A stretch of 64,000 nt of DNA, from positions 992,001-1,056,000 of the forward strand of contig NZ_CP043051.1 of the NCBI RefSeq assembly GCF_008121495.1, given 5' to 3'. Under the pieces are notes generated by a model, which was not told the origin of the DNA, did no database searches, and was given only the letters and a program-made list of their open reading frames with translations. How positions within the stretch are numbered: position 1 is the stretch's first letter; every line of letters starts with the position of its first letter. This DNA is from Mediterraneibacter gnavus ATCC 29149. Lineage in GTDB: Bacteria > Bacillota > Clostridia > Lachnospirales > Lachnospiraceae. Made by a program: the position numbers and the translations under genes. Below, in pieces: positions 8,161 to 17,013 of this stretch.

Positions 8161-10155
8161 TTAATATTGAATACAAATCATCTGATGTCCGTCTACTTTT
8201 TTTACCGAAAATTTAACGTATTTGCCTTCCTGAACAAAAGAAAGCGGCGTTTCATCCGGAACACTTCTGACTTCTTTTACCTGTTTTCCATCTGTATTTA
8301 CCTGAATTTCCAGATCATACAAAGGAATCTTGTCTTCTACGGTATAGATGTCTTCCGATCTCTTCTCCGTAATATAATGCAGGATATGCAGAACATCTCT
8401 GTTTTTCTCTTCCTGCGCATTCAACTGAATATTCAGTGTAGACGGGCCTTCATATCTGACCAGCTTTTCTCCGATGAAATATTCCAGCGCATCTTTCACC
8501 ATCAGCTTGCACCATCTTGCCGCATTTTTACGGTACAGTGCAAAAACCGGGTGGGAGAAATACAGCGCATTGTTCCAGATCGTCACCTCCGGGCTTCCCA
8601 CTTTCCCGGAAGACGGTGCATGCTGGTGTGAACAGAAGGTGTTTCCTTTTCTGTCAAAATACGGCTCTATCTTATCCATAAGCACTTCTGCATGTACCGG
8701 TTTTACATCATATCCTCTCAAGTACATGACAAACTCTTCTTTTGGCAGATCTTTTCCGATCACGTCATTCGGCATCACAAATTCTCTGTAATATTCCGAT
8801 TCCTTCTCAAATGCCACACCGTAAATGCTCTCACTTCCGTCTTTTGGCAGACAGGAATCAAAAGAACCGATCACATGACCACCCTGTGCCAGATATGCTT
8901 CCATCTTCTGTTTCAGATCTTCATTATGATAAATGCAGTCCGGAAGAATCACTACCTGATAATCATCCAGCGGCATCTGACTGTCAATAATATCAAACTG
9001 ATAGCCCAGCTCCTGCAGGATACGCACCGTTCCGATCAAAGATGGTGACAGAACAGAATCCTTTGCATCCTCCGGATAGAATTCCTCCGGTGTGATCACT
9101 GCGATCTCCGTCCGTGCTTTGACATCCCGGCAATACGGCTCTTTTTCCTCTACGCTTTTGTAAACATTCCCGATCAGGTCGTAAGCGCCTTTGGAGAGCA
9201 CACCTCTTGGATGAAGCTGATCTCCGATGGAGCATCCTGCTCCCACTGCCAGCATATGGAAACATTCATATTCCAACGCTGCCTGATTTTTCAGAGAATG
9301 GAAATCTCCCCAGTATGTATGGAATTTTCCGGTCATTCCAATCATCTCTTTTCCGAGATTACGGGCATATCTGCTGGTTGCCGGGAAGTGATCATATCCC
9401 CAGCCGCCGCTTGGCAGAGATTCCAGCTCCAGATGGCTGTATTCTTTAAAACTGTTCTTGCTTCTTGGTCCCACATGAGATCCATTGTAAAAGATCGTTG
9501 CCTCCGGCGCCATGCTGTGGATAAATTCGCTGATCTCCGTCTTAAATTCATCCAGCATATGCTCTGCGTACCGCATCCGTTCCACTTTGGATTCGGTATC
9601 CATTCCAAGCTCCTGCATCTTCCTCACACAATGCTCACACTTGCAGTCTACCTGGAACAGAATATCCATAAAAATTCCATCCAGATTTTCCACGCCGATC
9701 ACCTCGATCATATCCTGAAGCTGATCCTTGAAAAATTGTCTGTAACCGCTGTTCAGACAGATCGTGTGATAAAAATGCGGCGCCGGAACTCCCTGGGTAT
9801 CAATAAATTCTCCATTTTCATCTACTGCAAGCCACTCCGGATGCTCGCGCATGATTCTTCCATCCCACTGTGCAGTTGTATAAACCGGCACTTTGATCCC
9901 TCTCTTATGACACGCCTCGATCTGCTCCAGTAAAAAGTTTTTGTTCTTCAATCCCGGGTGGATGAGCTCCGGAAATTTTTTTGACGGATAGTACAGCCAT
10001 CCATGATGACATCTTGCAAAACATGTAATGGAATCTACATGTGCTTCTTCCAATGTTTTTGCAAATTCTTCTTTGTCAAAATCTGCTGCGATATCCGGTA
10101 TGTACTCACTTGTATGAAAATCCAGATGCACCTGTCTGTATCTGATCTTGCTCAT
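8161..10155 (-). CDS. TIM-barrel glycoside hydrolase, GHL6-like, specificity unknown
   Basis: A 664-residue cytosolic protein. The N-terminal TIM barrel (about residues 1-340) begins with HLDFHTSEYIPDIAADFD and contains FARCHHGWLYYP, HPEWLAVDENG and GIFMDILFQVDC, features of the hypothetical glycosyl hydrolase 6 family and related alpha-amylase-fold enzymes. A Rossmann-like domain resembling the GH42 trimerisation domain follows (about 365-470), then a beta-rich C-terminus. Such proteins are often labelled alpha-L-fucosidase or beta-galactosidase, but I cannot support either name. As the last gene of a CUT1 transporter operon, it probably cleaves the imported oligosaccharide in the cytoplasm. 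Confidence 0.7.
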   Translation of the reverse strand: MSKIRYRQVHLDFHTSEYIPDIAADFDKEEFAKTLEEAHVDSITCFARCHHGWLYYPSKKFPELIHPGLKNKNFLLEQIEACHKRGIKVPVYTTAQWDGRIMREHPEWLAVDENGEFIDTQGVPAPHFYHTICLNSGYRQFFKDQLQDMIEVIGVENLDGIFMDILFQVDCKCEHCVRKMQELGMDTESKVERMRYAEHMLDEFKTEISEFIHSMAPEATIFYNGSHVGPRSKNSFKEYSHLELESLPSGGWGYDHFPATSRYARNLGKEMIGMTGKFHTYWGDFHSLKNQAALEYECFHMLAVGAGCSIGDQLHPRGVLSKGAYDLIGNVYKSVEEKEPYCRDVKARTEIAVITPEEFYPEDAKDSVLSPSLIGTVRILQELGYQFDIIDSQMPLDDYQVVILPDCIYHNEDLKQKMEAYLAQGGHVIGSFDSCLPKDGSESIYGVAFEKESEYYREFVMPNDVIGKDLPKEEFVMYLRGYDVKPVHAEVLMDKIEPYFDRKGNTFCSHQHAPSSGKVGSPEVTIWNNALYFSHPVFALYRKNAARWCKLMVKDALEYFIGEKLVRYEGPSTLNIQLNAQEEKNRDVLHILHYITEKRSEDIYTVEDKIPLYDLEIQVNTDGKQVKEVRSVPDETPLSFVQEGKYVKFSVKKVDGHQMICIQY

Positions 10156-10174
10156 TTTATTTTCCTCCTCATGC

Positions 10175-11023
10175 CTATTCTTTCACAGCTCCCGCTGCCA
10201 GACCGCCTTCTACTTTTTCCTGGAATAACAGGTAGATCACAAGCGGAACAGCAACTGTGATCACGATTGCCGCCATCAGCGGGCCATAATCACTTCCACG
10301 CTCTCCGTTGAAGTTCAACAGTCCCAGTGCGATCGGCTTTAAGTTCTTGTCATTGATGAACAGAAGCGGGAACAGAATGTTGTTCCATGCACCCAGGAAG
10401 TTAAAAATAGAAATCGTGGAAATTGCCGGTACTGTCATCGGCAGCATCACATTTTTATAAATCTGGAAATAGGTTGCTCCGTCGATCAGAGCTGCTTCTT
10501 CCAGAGAACGGTTCACACCCTTCATAAAGTTGGTCACGACCAGAATACTGAACGGAAGGCTGAATGCCACATAGATCATAACCAGCGCCGGGATATTATT
10601 TTTCAGATTCAGCGCTCCGATAATGTAAGAAACCGGAACAAGTACAGTATGTACCGGAACCATCATTCCCAGCATAAAGAATAACAGTAAAAATTTGTTG
10701 CATTTAAAATCAAATCTGGACAGTACGTAGGCTGCCATTGTAGACACGATCGCAAGTACGATCACTGTCGCTCCTGCCTGAATCAAACTGTTTAAAAAGT
10801 AGTGACTCATGTTGGCACTTGTCCAGGCTTCCACATAGTTGGACCATTGCGGGACTTCCGGCCAGGAGAATGGTTTCGCAAAAATTTCTACTTTTGTCTT
10901 AATGGAAGACAAAAGGGTAAACAACATCGGGGTTGCAAACATCAGCGCTGTCAAAATCAGCAGAATATACATGATCACACTCTGCAGCGTAATTTTCTTA
11001 CGAGTTTTTACTTTCTTTTTCAT
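10175..11023 (-). CDS. Carbohydrate ABC transporter permease, MalG type
   Basis: A 282-residue membrane protein with six predicted hydrophobic segments. The CUT1 permease loop EEAALIDGATYFQIYKNVMLP lies near residues 175-196, and the C-terminus ends GGLAAGAVKE as in MalG/LplC proteins. It moves sugars across the membrane with the MalF-type partner encoded 12 bases upstream. No ATPase gene is present, so a shared MsmX-type ATPase encoded elsewhere is expected. The hydrolase gene follows after 19 bases. Confidence 0.92.
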   Translation of the reverse strand: MKKKVKTRKKITLQSVIMYILLILTALMFATPMLFTLLSSIKTKVEIFAKPFSWPEVPQWSNYVEAWTSANMSHYFLNSLIQAGATVIVLAIVSTMAAYVLSRFDFKCNKFLLLFFMLGMMVPVHTVLVPVSYIIGALNLKNNIPALVMIYVAFSLPFSILVVTNFMKGVNRSLEEAALIDGATYFQIYKNVMLPMTVPAISTISIFNFLGAWNNILFPLLFINDKNLKPIALGLLNFNGERGSDYGPLMAAIVITVAVPLVIYLLFQEKVEGGLAAGAVKE

Positions 11024-11035
11024 GTGTTCTTCCCC

Positions 11036-11923
11036 CTACTCCGCTTTCTTTCTGTTTGTGATCAGATTGCTTCCAACCGTACCCACAATACAGATCACCA
11101 TGATAATGATTCCGATCGCGCTTCCTACTCCGTAATGGTTGTACTTAAACGCCTCATTGTACATCAATGTTGTCGGAAGGTTGGTCAGACCGTTCGGTCC
11201 GCCTCCTGTCATGGCAAATACAAGATCGAATACTTTGACAGATCCGATGATATCCATCAGAATACACATTGCCAGGATCGGTTTCAGCATTGGAACTGTG
11301 ATCTTAAAGAATTTCTGGATCGATGTTGCTCCATCGATCGCTGCCGCTTCATATACATCATCCGGGATGGTCGTCAGACCGGCTAAAATAATAACCATGT
11401 AATAACCAACACCTGCCCAGACATTGACAAATACGATCGTATTCATCGCTGTTGCAGGATCTACCAGCCATGGCATCACCAGATCGCTGAGTCCGATCAC
11501 TTCCAGCAGAGAGTTGAAAGATCCGGTCGGCATGAAGATGAAATACCACATCAGACCAACTGCAGTCAGCGGGAATACAGTCGGTACGAAGAACAACGCC
11601 TTAAAGATCCTGTAGCCTTTACACTTTGTATTGATCGCAACTGCCATCAGAAGTGCGATCGGGGTATGACAGATCACACTGATGATGACCATTCTTGCCA
11701 TGTTCTTTAAAGAAAGAATAAAATCTGCATTGTGAAATGCATCGATATAATTTTTCAGTCCTACAAATTTCGGCGCAGATCCTGCAATTCCGTTCCAGTC
11801 AACCAGAGAAAAATAGATGGAACCGATAATCGGAATAATCTGAAATACCAGATAGATCACAAGTGCCGGAACAAGAAACAGCATAATGCCCATTCTTGTC
11901 TTTTTACTTTTTAACTTTATCAT
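11036..11923 (-). CDS. Carbohydrate ABC transporter permease, MalF type
   Basis: A 295-residue membrane protein with six hydrophobic segments. The CUT1 coupling loop YEAAAIDGATSIQKFFKITVP is near residues 190-210. The N-terminus MIKLKSKKTRMGIMLFLVPALV leads into the first membrane helix. It pairs with the MalG-type permease downstream and receives substrate from the lipoprotein encoded upstream. A terminator lies between it and the binding-protein gene, which should keep permease levels below those of the binding protein. Confidence 0.92.
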   Translation of the reverse strand: MIKLKSKKTRMGIMLFLVPALVIYLVFQIIPIIGSIYFSLVDWNGIAGSAPKFVGLKNYIDAFHNADFILSLKNMARMVIISVICHTPIALLMAVAINTKCKGYRIFKALFFVPTVFPLTAVGLMWYFIFMPTGSFNSLLEVIGLSDLVMPWLVDPATAMNTIVFVNVWAGVGYYMVIILAGLTTIPDDVYEAAAIDGATSIQKFFKITVPMLKPILAMCILMDIIGSVKVFDLVFAMTGGGPNGLTNLPTTLMYNEAFKYNHYGVGSAIGIIIMVICIVGTVGSNLITNRKKAE

Positions 11924-11943
11924 CCGGAAACCTCCTGTTCTTT

Positions 11944-11980
11944 AAAAAAATGCCCTGCACAAAGCTGACAGGGCATTTTT
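11944..11980 (-). terminator. Attenuating terminator between binding-protein and permease genes
   Basis: On the minus strand, AAAATGCCCTG and CAGGGCATTTTTTT form a strong hairpin with an 11-base loop and a T-run. It lies 20-60 bases after the binding-protein stop and before the first permease start. This layout is common in CUT1 operons and gives excess binding protein. Confidence 0.85.
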
Positions 11981-12002
11981 GTACGTCCTATTTTATTGAT
12001 AC

Positions 12003-13319
12003 CTATTTATCAATCTCACTCTGAATCTCTTTTGCAACGCTGTCTGGTTTTTCTCCGGTGAACATGCTTGAGATAGAGTTTCTTGTTCGATCCTGCATAG
12101 AAGCCAGCGGATCAAAATCAAATACATCGACTCCGATTCCCTCAGATGTTCCGCCAAGCTCTACATTTTTGGCAAACAGTGGAGAGATCGCACTTTCATC
12201 CAGATCAATGTCTGTTCTCGGAATCAAGAAGGCTGCTTCCTCTGCAAATCTCTTCGCTGCATCTTTGTCTGTCAGCATTTTTACGAGTTCCAGTGTAAGC
12301 TCCAGTTCTTTTCCTTCCAGTTTTCCGCTGATCATATACGGAGACAATGTCTGCATATCTTCATTCTTAAACTCCGGTTTTTCTTCAAAGTATGGGAATT
12401 TTGCAACTTCAATGCTGTCACATACCGGTGTCTCTGCCGGATCTTCAAAAGTTCCGATATTCCATGGACCTGTGATTACCATCGCAGCTTCTCCCTGCTG
12501 GAACTGTGTCATTGCAATATTGTCTGTCATACCTGCTGCATTTTTGTCAAATGCGCCTGCATCGATCAGATCCTGTACAAACTGGAGTGTCTCTACCACT
12601 TCCGGATCTGTCCATTTCATGTCTCTGGAACCTAACTTCTTCGCAGCATCTGTTCCGAGCCATTTGTAGAATATCTGATCATGAAGATGTCCTGCCATAT
12701 AAGTTGTCTGTGTTCCCATTGCGATCGGGATCACACCGCTGGCTTTTAACTTCTTGATCGCATCCAGAAATTCTGTCCATGTTTCAGGGAATTCCTTCAC
12801 GCCTGCTTTTTCAAACAAATCTTTGTTGTAATAAACTCCGATCAGTCCGGATTCCATCGGAATCGCATAAGTTCCTTCTTTTCCAGGCACCTGATAATAA
12901 GAGAGCGCTCCCTCTGTAAATCCGCCGCCCCATTCCGGATCTTCGTCTAAATATGGCTGTACATCCAGGATCAGCCCGTTATCGATATATTCTGACAGAT
13001 TGGCAACACCCTGGATACGGAAAATATTTGCCATTGTTCCAGATGCAATATCTGTCGATAAAATATTGTTGAATGCAGATTCATCCCCCTGTGAATCATC
13101 AACGATCGTCACTTCCGGATGTTTCTCTTTAAATTCATCCAGAATATCATTGTAGATATCCACCTGCGCTGTCGTTCCTGCCATTCTTGTCAACAGACGA
13201 ATCGTAATCTTATCGCCTGAACCTTTTTCGTCTCCGTCCCCTTTGCTTCCGCATCCTGCCAGAAGTCCCACGCACATCACTCCTGCCAGCAGCGCCGCTG
13301 TGATTCTTTTCAATTTCAT
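12003..13319 (-). CDS. Sugar-binding lipoprotein of an ABC transporter
   Basis: A 438-residue extracellular solute-binding protein (SBP family 1). The signal peptide MKLKRITAALLAGVMCVGLL ends in the lipobox LLAGC with the lipid-modified Cys at residue 23. Typical SBP_1 segments are GVYYNKDLFEKAGV (about 150) and GEAAMVITGPWNIGTF (about 275). I chose the ATG at 13317-13319 because of the GGAGGA site before it; the ORF opens 10 codons earlier. It captures an oligosaccharide for the two permeases downstream. The divergent YesM/YesN pair probably controls it. Confidence 0.92.
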   Translation of the reverse strand: MKLKRITAALLAGVMCVGLLAGCGSKGDGDEKGSGDKITIRLLTRMAGTTAQVDIYNDILDEFKEKHPEVTIVDDSQGDESAFNNILSTDIASGTMANIFRIQGVANLSEYIDNGLILDVQPYLDEDPEWGGGFTEGALSYYQVPGKEGTYAIPMESGLIGVYYNKDLFEKAGVKEFPETWTEFLDAIKKLKASGVIPIAMGTQTTYMAGHLHDQIFYKWLGTDAAKKLGSRDMKWTDPEVVETLQFVQDLIDAGAFDKNAAGMTDNIAMTQFQQGEAAMVITGPWNIGTFEDPAETPVCDSIEVAKFPYFEEKPEFKNEDMQTLSPYMISGKLEGKELELTLELVKMLTDKDAAKRFAEEAAFLIPRTDIDLDESAISPLFAKNVELGGTSEGIGVDVFDFDPLASMQDRTRNSISSMFTGEKPDSVAKEIQSEIDK

Positions 13320-13364
13320 TCCTTTTTCCTCCGTTTTCCTTTGAAACATTTATGTGATGCACCT

Positions 13365-13393
13365 AGTATAGAAAATAAGCGGGTTTTTCACAA
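13365..13393 (-). promoter_or_regulatory. Promoter of the sugar ABC operon
   Basis: On the minus strand a -35 box TTGTGA (13388-13393) and a -10 box TATACT (13365-13370) are separated by 17 bases. The start codon of the binding-protein gene lies about 46 bases downstream of the -10. The weak -35 fits a promoter that needs an activator. Confidence 0.6.
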
Positions 13394-13424
13394 TGTTCAT
13401 TTTCTATATTTTTTGTTCTTTTTC
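13394..13424. promoter_or_regulatory. Direct repeat, candidate YesN-type regulator site
   Basis: TGTTCATTTTC (13394-13404) is repeated as TGTTCTTTTTC (13414-13424), start to start 20 bases, i.e. about two helical turns. It abuts the -35 box of the binding-protein promoter. AraC-type regulators bind such tandem half-sites next to -35 boxes, so this is a good candidate target of the adjacent response regulator. Confidence 0.45.
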
Positions 13425-13450
13425 AATATGGAATCTCAAATAAACTTATT

Positions 13451-13479
13451 TTGACATTTCTTCCTACATTCTCTATAAT
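13451..13479 (+). promoter_or_regulatory. Promoter of the sensor kinase/response regulator genes
   Basis: A consensus TTGACA (13451-13456), a 17-base spacer and a consensus TATAAT (13474-13479). The kinase ATG at 13525 is 45 bases downstream, preceded by GGAGA. Confidence 0.8.
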
Positions 13480-13524
13480 GATTTTAATTCTGTTACATCG
13501 ACTATACTATGGAGAATTCCTGCA

Positions 13525-15234
13525 ATGAAAAAGATCAAACACAACAAAAATTCCATCAGCTTTAGCTTTTTCCGAAGCATATCCATGACTTCTATCCTGT
13601 TCATGGTTTTGCTTTTTTTAGGGATCTCCGGTTTATTTCTGAAGCATTCTTTTCGACTGGAGGGAAGAAATGCTCTGCAGCAGCTCAGCTATATTTCCGG
13701 ACAGTTTCAATATTATCTGGATGCCACGGAAAATTATTCCAAAACTATTCTGTCTGATGACACTGTACAGGAATATATGAAAGACTATCTTGCCGCAAAG
13801 TATTCTTCCAATGCAACAACCAATGTCAAACAGCATATCCGACAGATCATACAGTCTACACCGTTCATCCATTCTGTAAGTCTGTATTCCGATCAGGGAC
13901 TTCTTCTGGTATCTACCGAGCCGGACTCAAGTCAGATGAACCTCAGTGATCCGGCTCTTTCTCCTGTCTGGCAGGTTGGTATGAAACGACACCTAAACGA
14001 CAGACATAAAGAGGTAAAAGTCCTCTCCTACATTCGCCCGTTCTATAATATCAATTCCGGACGAATGCTCGGATATGTAGAGCTTTCCATACCGGAAACA
14101 CAGATTTCCGGTATTTATAAACAATACAATACAACCAATGAACTGTTTCTGATCGATAAAAACGGACAGATCCAGAGCAGTAACGGCAGTCCCGAACTGG
14201 ACAGCCAGTATGAATATATGGATCTCATTCTTAAAAATCTGGATTCCCAGTATTTTTTTGCAGGCGGAAATCTGTTGTTTTTCACACCTTTTTCTACCCT
14301 TGACTGGTATGTTTTAAACCAGATTCCGATCGTCAGCTTTTTGGCGCCTCTGTTCGCGATATTTTGCCTGTCTCTGCTGATCGCCGCACTGGTTATGGTG
14401 CTCTGCGTATTTGCTTCTCACCATATTGCACAGAAAGTCACTTATCCGTTAAGCTATCTGATCTCGCATATTCAGACAGTCAAGGAGGGAAACTGGGTTC
14501 CAATCCGTGAGATTCCGTGTAATGACGAGGTTGCTTCGCTTCTCAGCTCTTTCAACAGTATGATCGCGATCCAGACGAAAATGAGAGACGACCTGATCGA
14601 AGCCGAAAAACTCAAACAGCAGCTTTCCCTCAACCTCCTTCAGCAGCAGGTAAATCCTCATTTTCTTTACAATACTCTGGATAACATCTGCGCTCTGGCG
14701 GAGCTTGATGAAAAAGAAACTCTGATTCAGCTTGTTATGAATCTTTCTTCTTTTTACCGCTCCAGCTTAAGCAATGGAAAGATGCATATTTCCATCGGAC
14801 AGGAACTGGAAATTTCCAGAGCATATCTGGAAATCCTGCAGATTCGCTATTTCCATAAATTCGATTTCACCATCACCTGTCCGGAAGCGTTAAAAAACTA
14901 CAGCTGCATCAAACTGCTGCTTCAGCCGATTCTGGAAAACAGTATTTACCATGGGATCAAGGGACTTGACCGGCACGGAATTCTTCATATTGAGGCGGAA
15001 GATGCTGGGGATTGTATCCGGTTTACGATTTCAGACAACGGACGTGGATTTTCAAAAGAAGACTACGAAAAAATCTGGCAGCAGGATGCCGACCACTTCG
15101 GAATCAAAAGTATCCAGCAGCGAATTTTGCTCTACTACGGACCGGGTTATGGACTATCTATGGAAAGTCCCCAAACCGGCGGCTGCATCACCGTGATCAC
15201 ATTACCCAAACAGGAGGGATTGCCATGTCATTGA
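13525..15234 (+). CDS. Sensor histidine kinase, YesM family
   Basis: A 569-residue membrane kinase. One transmembrane helix is near residues 20-40 and a second near 270-300, enclosing an extracellular sensor domain. A HAMP region (about 300-355) follows, then the His_kinase domain with LQQQVNPHFLYNTLDNI near residue 375 carrying the phosphorylated His, and an HATPase_c domain with ILENSIYHGIKG (N box) and DNGRGF (G box). It most likely senses a sugar or its binding protein and controls the divergent ABC operon through the regulator encoded next. The two genes overlap by 10 bases. Confidence 0.92.
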   Translation: MKKIKHNKNSISFSFFRSISMTSILFMVLLFLGISGLFLKHSFRLEGRNALQQLSYISGQFQYYLDATENYSKTILSDDTVQEYMKDYLAAKYSSNATTNVKQHIRQIIQSTPFIHSVSLYSDQGLLLVSTEPDSSQMNLSDPALSPVWQVGMKRHLNDRHKEVKVLSYIRPFYNINSGRMLGYVELSIPETQISGIYKQYNTTNELFLIDKNGQIQSSNGSPELDSQYEYMDLILKNLDSQYFFAGGNLLFFTPFSTLDWYVLNQIPIVSFLAPLFAIFCLSLLIAALVMVLCVFASHHIAQKVTYPLSYLISHIQTVKEGNWVPIREIPCNDEVASLLSSFNSMIAIQTKMRDDLIEAEKLKQQLSLNLLQQQVNPHFLYNTLDNICALAELDEKETLIQLVMNLSSFYRSSLSNGKMHISIGQELEISRAYLEILQIRYFHKFDFTITCPEALKNYSCIKLLLQPILENSIYHGIKGLDRHGILHIEAEDAGDCIRFTISDNGRGFSKEDYEKIWQQDADHFGIKSIQQRILLYYGPGYGLSMESPQTGGCITVITLPKQEGLPCH

Positions 15235-16730
15235 AACTATTGATTGCAGATGATGAATATTTTATTCGTCAGCGCATAAAAAAGATCATACCCTGGGAAA
15301 AACTAAATCTTACTTTTGCCGGAGAAGCCGAAAACGGACAGCAGGTCATCGACCATCTGGAAAAAGAACCCGTAGATCTGCTGCTTCTGGATATCAAAAT
15401 GCCGCAGATGAACGGAATCGAAACTGCCAGATATATCAAAGAGCATTTTCCTTCTGTGCATATGCTCATTTTATCGGGCTATAATGACTTCGAATATGCG
15501 CGCACCGCGATCCGGTACGGGGTAAAAGAATATCTGCTGAAGCCGGTTGCCGCCGAAGAGCTGGAGCGGGCGCTGTCTGAATGTATCCAGGCCATCCATT
15601 TTGAAGAACAGACCCGCCATACATTAAAGCATTATGAGCACTTTCATCTGTGCAGTATGCTTGCCAATATCCGGGACGGCGTGCTTTCCTATTCCGATCT
15701 GTGTGTACAGCATCCGGAATTTGAAAATCTGGCATACAGCATCTATTGCAGTGTCTATGTTTCGGAACACACTCACGATGCAGTATTACAGCTGGTGGAT
15801 CGTCTGCGCGGACAGGATTTTCTCTGCGAATATATGCAGGAAAGCGAATACATCTACATGCTGCAGATTTTCCTCTCCGACAAAGAAAAACTACTCCATA
15901 TCGGAAGTTGTTTTACGGATTTTATTGCACAGCAAAACGAATATACATTTTTGTATATTGAAAATATCTTTCCTGTTACAACCGACTGGAAGCCATATTA
16001 CACCCGCTGCCTGCACCTTCTGACAGAACGCTATTTTTCCCGGGAATCCAATCTCTGTATCAGCTATTCCCATCCGGAAAGACCCGGATTTTCCGAGGAA
16101 CTCTTAAAAATGCGGAAGCACTTTATTACAGTTTTGCACGCCCAGAACCGCAAAGATCTGCTGGAATATCTGGAAACACTGTTCCTTTCCATCAGTCAGA
16201 AGAAAAACAGTGAGTATCTTTCCCTTGTAATCCACGAGATTTTTGTTGTGTACCATGTGTATTTTCATATTCCGGAAAATCTGGCTCAGCCCGTGACCGA
16301 GTTCTCCGCTTCCATACTGGATACCGAACATTCTCTGGAGAATCTGAAAAATGAAGTCCTGTTTTACGGACTGCAGTGCATTCAGAAAATGGAGGCCGTT
16401 CCGTCAGATATCGCGCTCTGCCGCCGGATCATGGAGTATATCGGAAATCATTATACAGATGCTTCCCTTTCCGTTTCTCAGGTGGCTGCGAATTTTCAGC
16501 TGCATCCTTCCTACCTGGGAAGCGTATTTAAAAAAGTACAACATACCTCTGTACTCCAGTACATTTCCGATATCCGGATCAGCGCTGCTCAGAAACTTCT
16601 GAAAGAAGGCACGATGAAAATTTCCGAAGTTGCAGAGACATCCGGATATTCGGATGTGTACTACTTCAGTAAGAAATTCAAAAAAGCCTGCGGGTGTTCT
16701 CCAAAAGAATATGCGGCAAAATACAGTTAA
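15225..16730 (+). CDS. Response regulator, YesN/AraC type
   Basis: A 501-residue protein. The receiver domain occupies residues 1-120, with the acidic pocket IADDE at the N-terminus and the phospho-acceptor Asp in LLLLDIKMPQMNG (about residue 55). A poorly conserved middle region follows, then a C-terminal AraC helix-turn-helix pair (about 400-500), e.g. SVSQVAANFQLHPSYLGSVFK and SEVAETSGYSDVYYFSKKFKK. The ATG at 15225 overlaps the kinase stop and follows AGGAGGGA; the frame open from 15012 lies inside the kinase gene. Its probable target is the direct repeat upstream of the binding-protein promoter. Confidence 0.92.
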   Translation: MSLKLLIADDEYFIRQRIKKIIPWEKLNLTFAGEAENGQQVIDHLEKEPVDLLLLDIKMPQMNGIETARYIKEHFPSVHMLILSGYNDFEYARTAIRYGVKEYLLKPVAAEELERALSECIQAIHFEEQTRHTLKHYEHFHLCSMLANIRDGVLSYSDLCVQHPEFENLAYSIYCSVYVSEHTHDAVLQLVDRLRGQDFLCEYMQESEYIYMLQIFLSDKEKLLHIGSCFTDFIAQQNEYTFLYIENIFPVTTDWKPYYTRCLHLLTERYFSRESNLCISYSHPERPGFSEELLKMRKHFITVLHAQNRKDLLEYLETLFLSISQKKNSEYLSLVIHEIFVVYHVYFHIPENLAQPVTEFSASILDTEHSLENLKNEVLFYGLQCIQKMEAVPSDIALCRRIMEYIGNHYTDASLSVSQVAANFQLHPSYLGSVFKKVQHTSVLQYISDIRISAAQKLLKEGTMKISEVAETSGYSDVYYFSKKFKKACGCSPKEYAAKYS

Positions 16731-16734
16731 AAAC

Positions 16735-16764
16735 AGGGATGTCAAACGACATCCCTAGCTTTTC
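16735..16764 (+). terminator. Bidirectional terminator after the two-component genes
   Basis: AGGGATGTC, loop AAAC, GACATCCCT, then AGCTTTTC. The opposite strand also runs into GTTTTTA, so it can serve the ribbon-helix-helix gene that ends at 16780 on the minus strand. Confidence 0.85.
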
Positions 16765-16779
16765 TGTATATAAATGATA

Positions 16780-16977
16780 TTACTCATCCTTCTTTCCAGA
16801 CCGCTTCCGCCACTTCACACACTCTGTCAGAAGATACTCGATCTGTCCGTTCATCGAACGAAACTCATCCTCTGCCCACTGTGCGATCTCATCGTAAAGC
16901 TCCTTGGAAAGTCTCAGTGGAACCTGTTTTTTCACTTTACTTTTTTCTTTCTTTTCATTTTCCAAAATGTGTCCCAC
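16780..16977 (-). CDS. Small ribbon-helix-helix (Arc-like) protein
   Basis: A 65-residue protein with a lysine-rich N-terminus, then KKQVPLRLSKELYDEIAQWA, the beta-strand and first helix of an Arc/MetJ-type fold, then FRSMNGQIEYLLTECV as the second helix. Such proteins bind DNA as dimers. It follows the SPFH gene after 36 bases on the same strand. It may autoregulate that operon; the tandem TGATATCA boxes upstream of the SPFH gene are candidate targets. There is no toxin gene beside it, so a toxin-antitoxin role is not supported. Confidence 0.75.
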   Translation of the reverse strand: MGHILENEKKEKSKVKKQVPLRLSKELYDEIAQWAEDEFRSMNGQIEYLLTECVKWRKRSGKKDE

Positions 16978-17013
16978 CTTCTAACTATTTTATATATACT
17001 GTACACAATCGTC

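Noticed and set aside
9211-9933. 240-codon plus-strand frame inside the TIM-barrel hydrolase gene
   Set aside because: Antisense shadow: Cys/His-rich composition, no ribosome site, and the minus-strand gene is clearly real.
8161-10155. Naming the TIM-barrel enzyme alpha-L-fucosidase or beta-galactosidase
   Set aside because: Fold-level similarity only; the visible motifs do not separate these activities.
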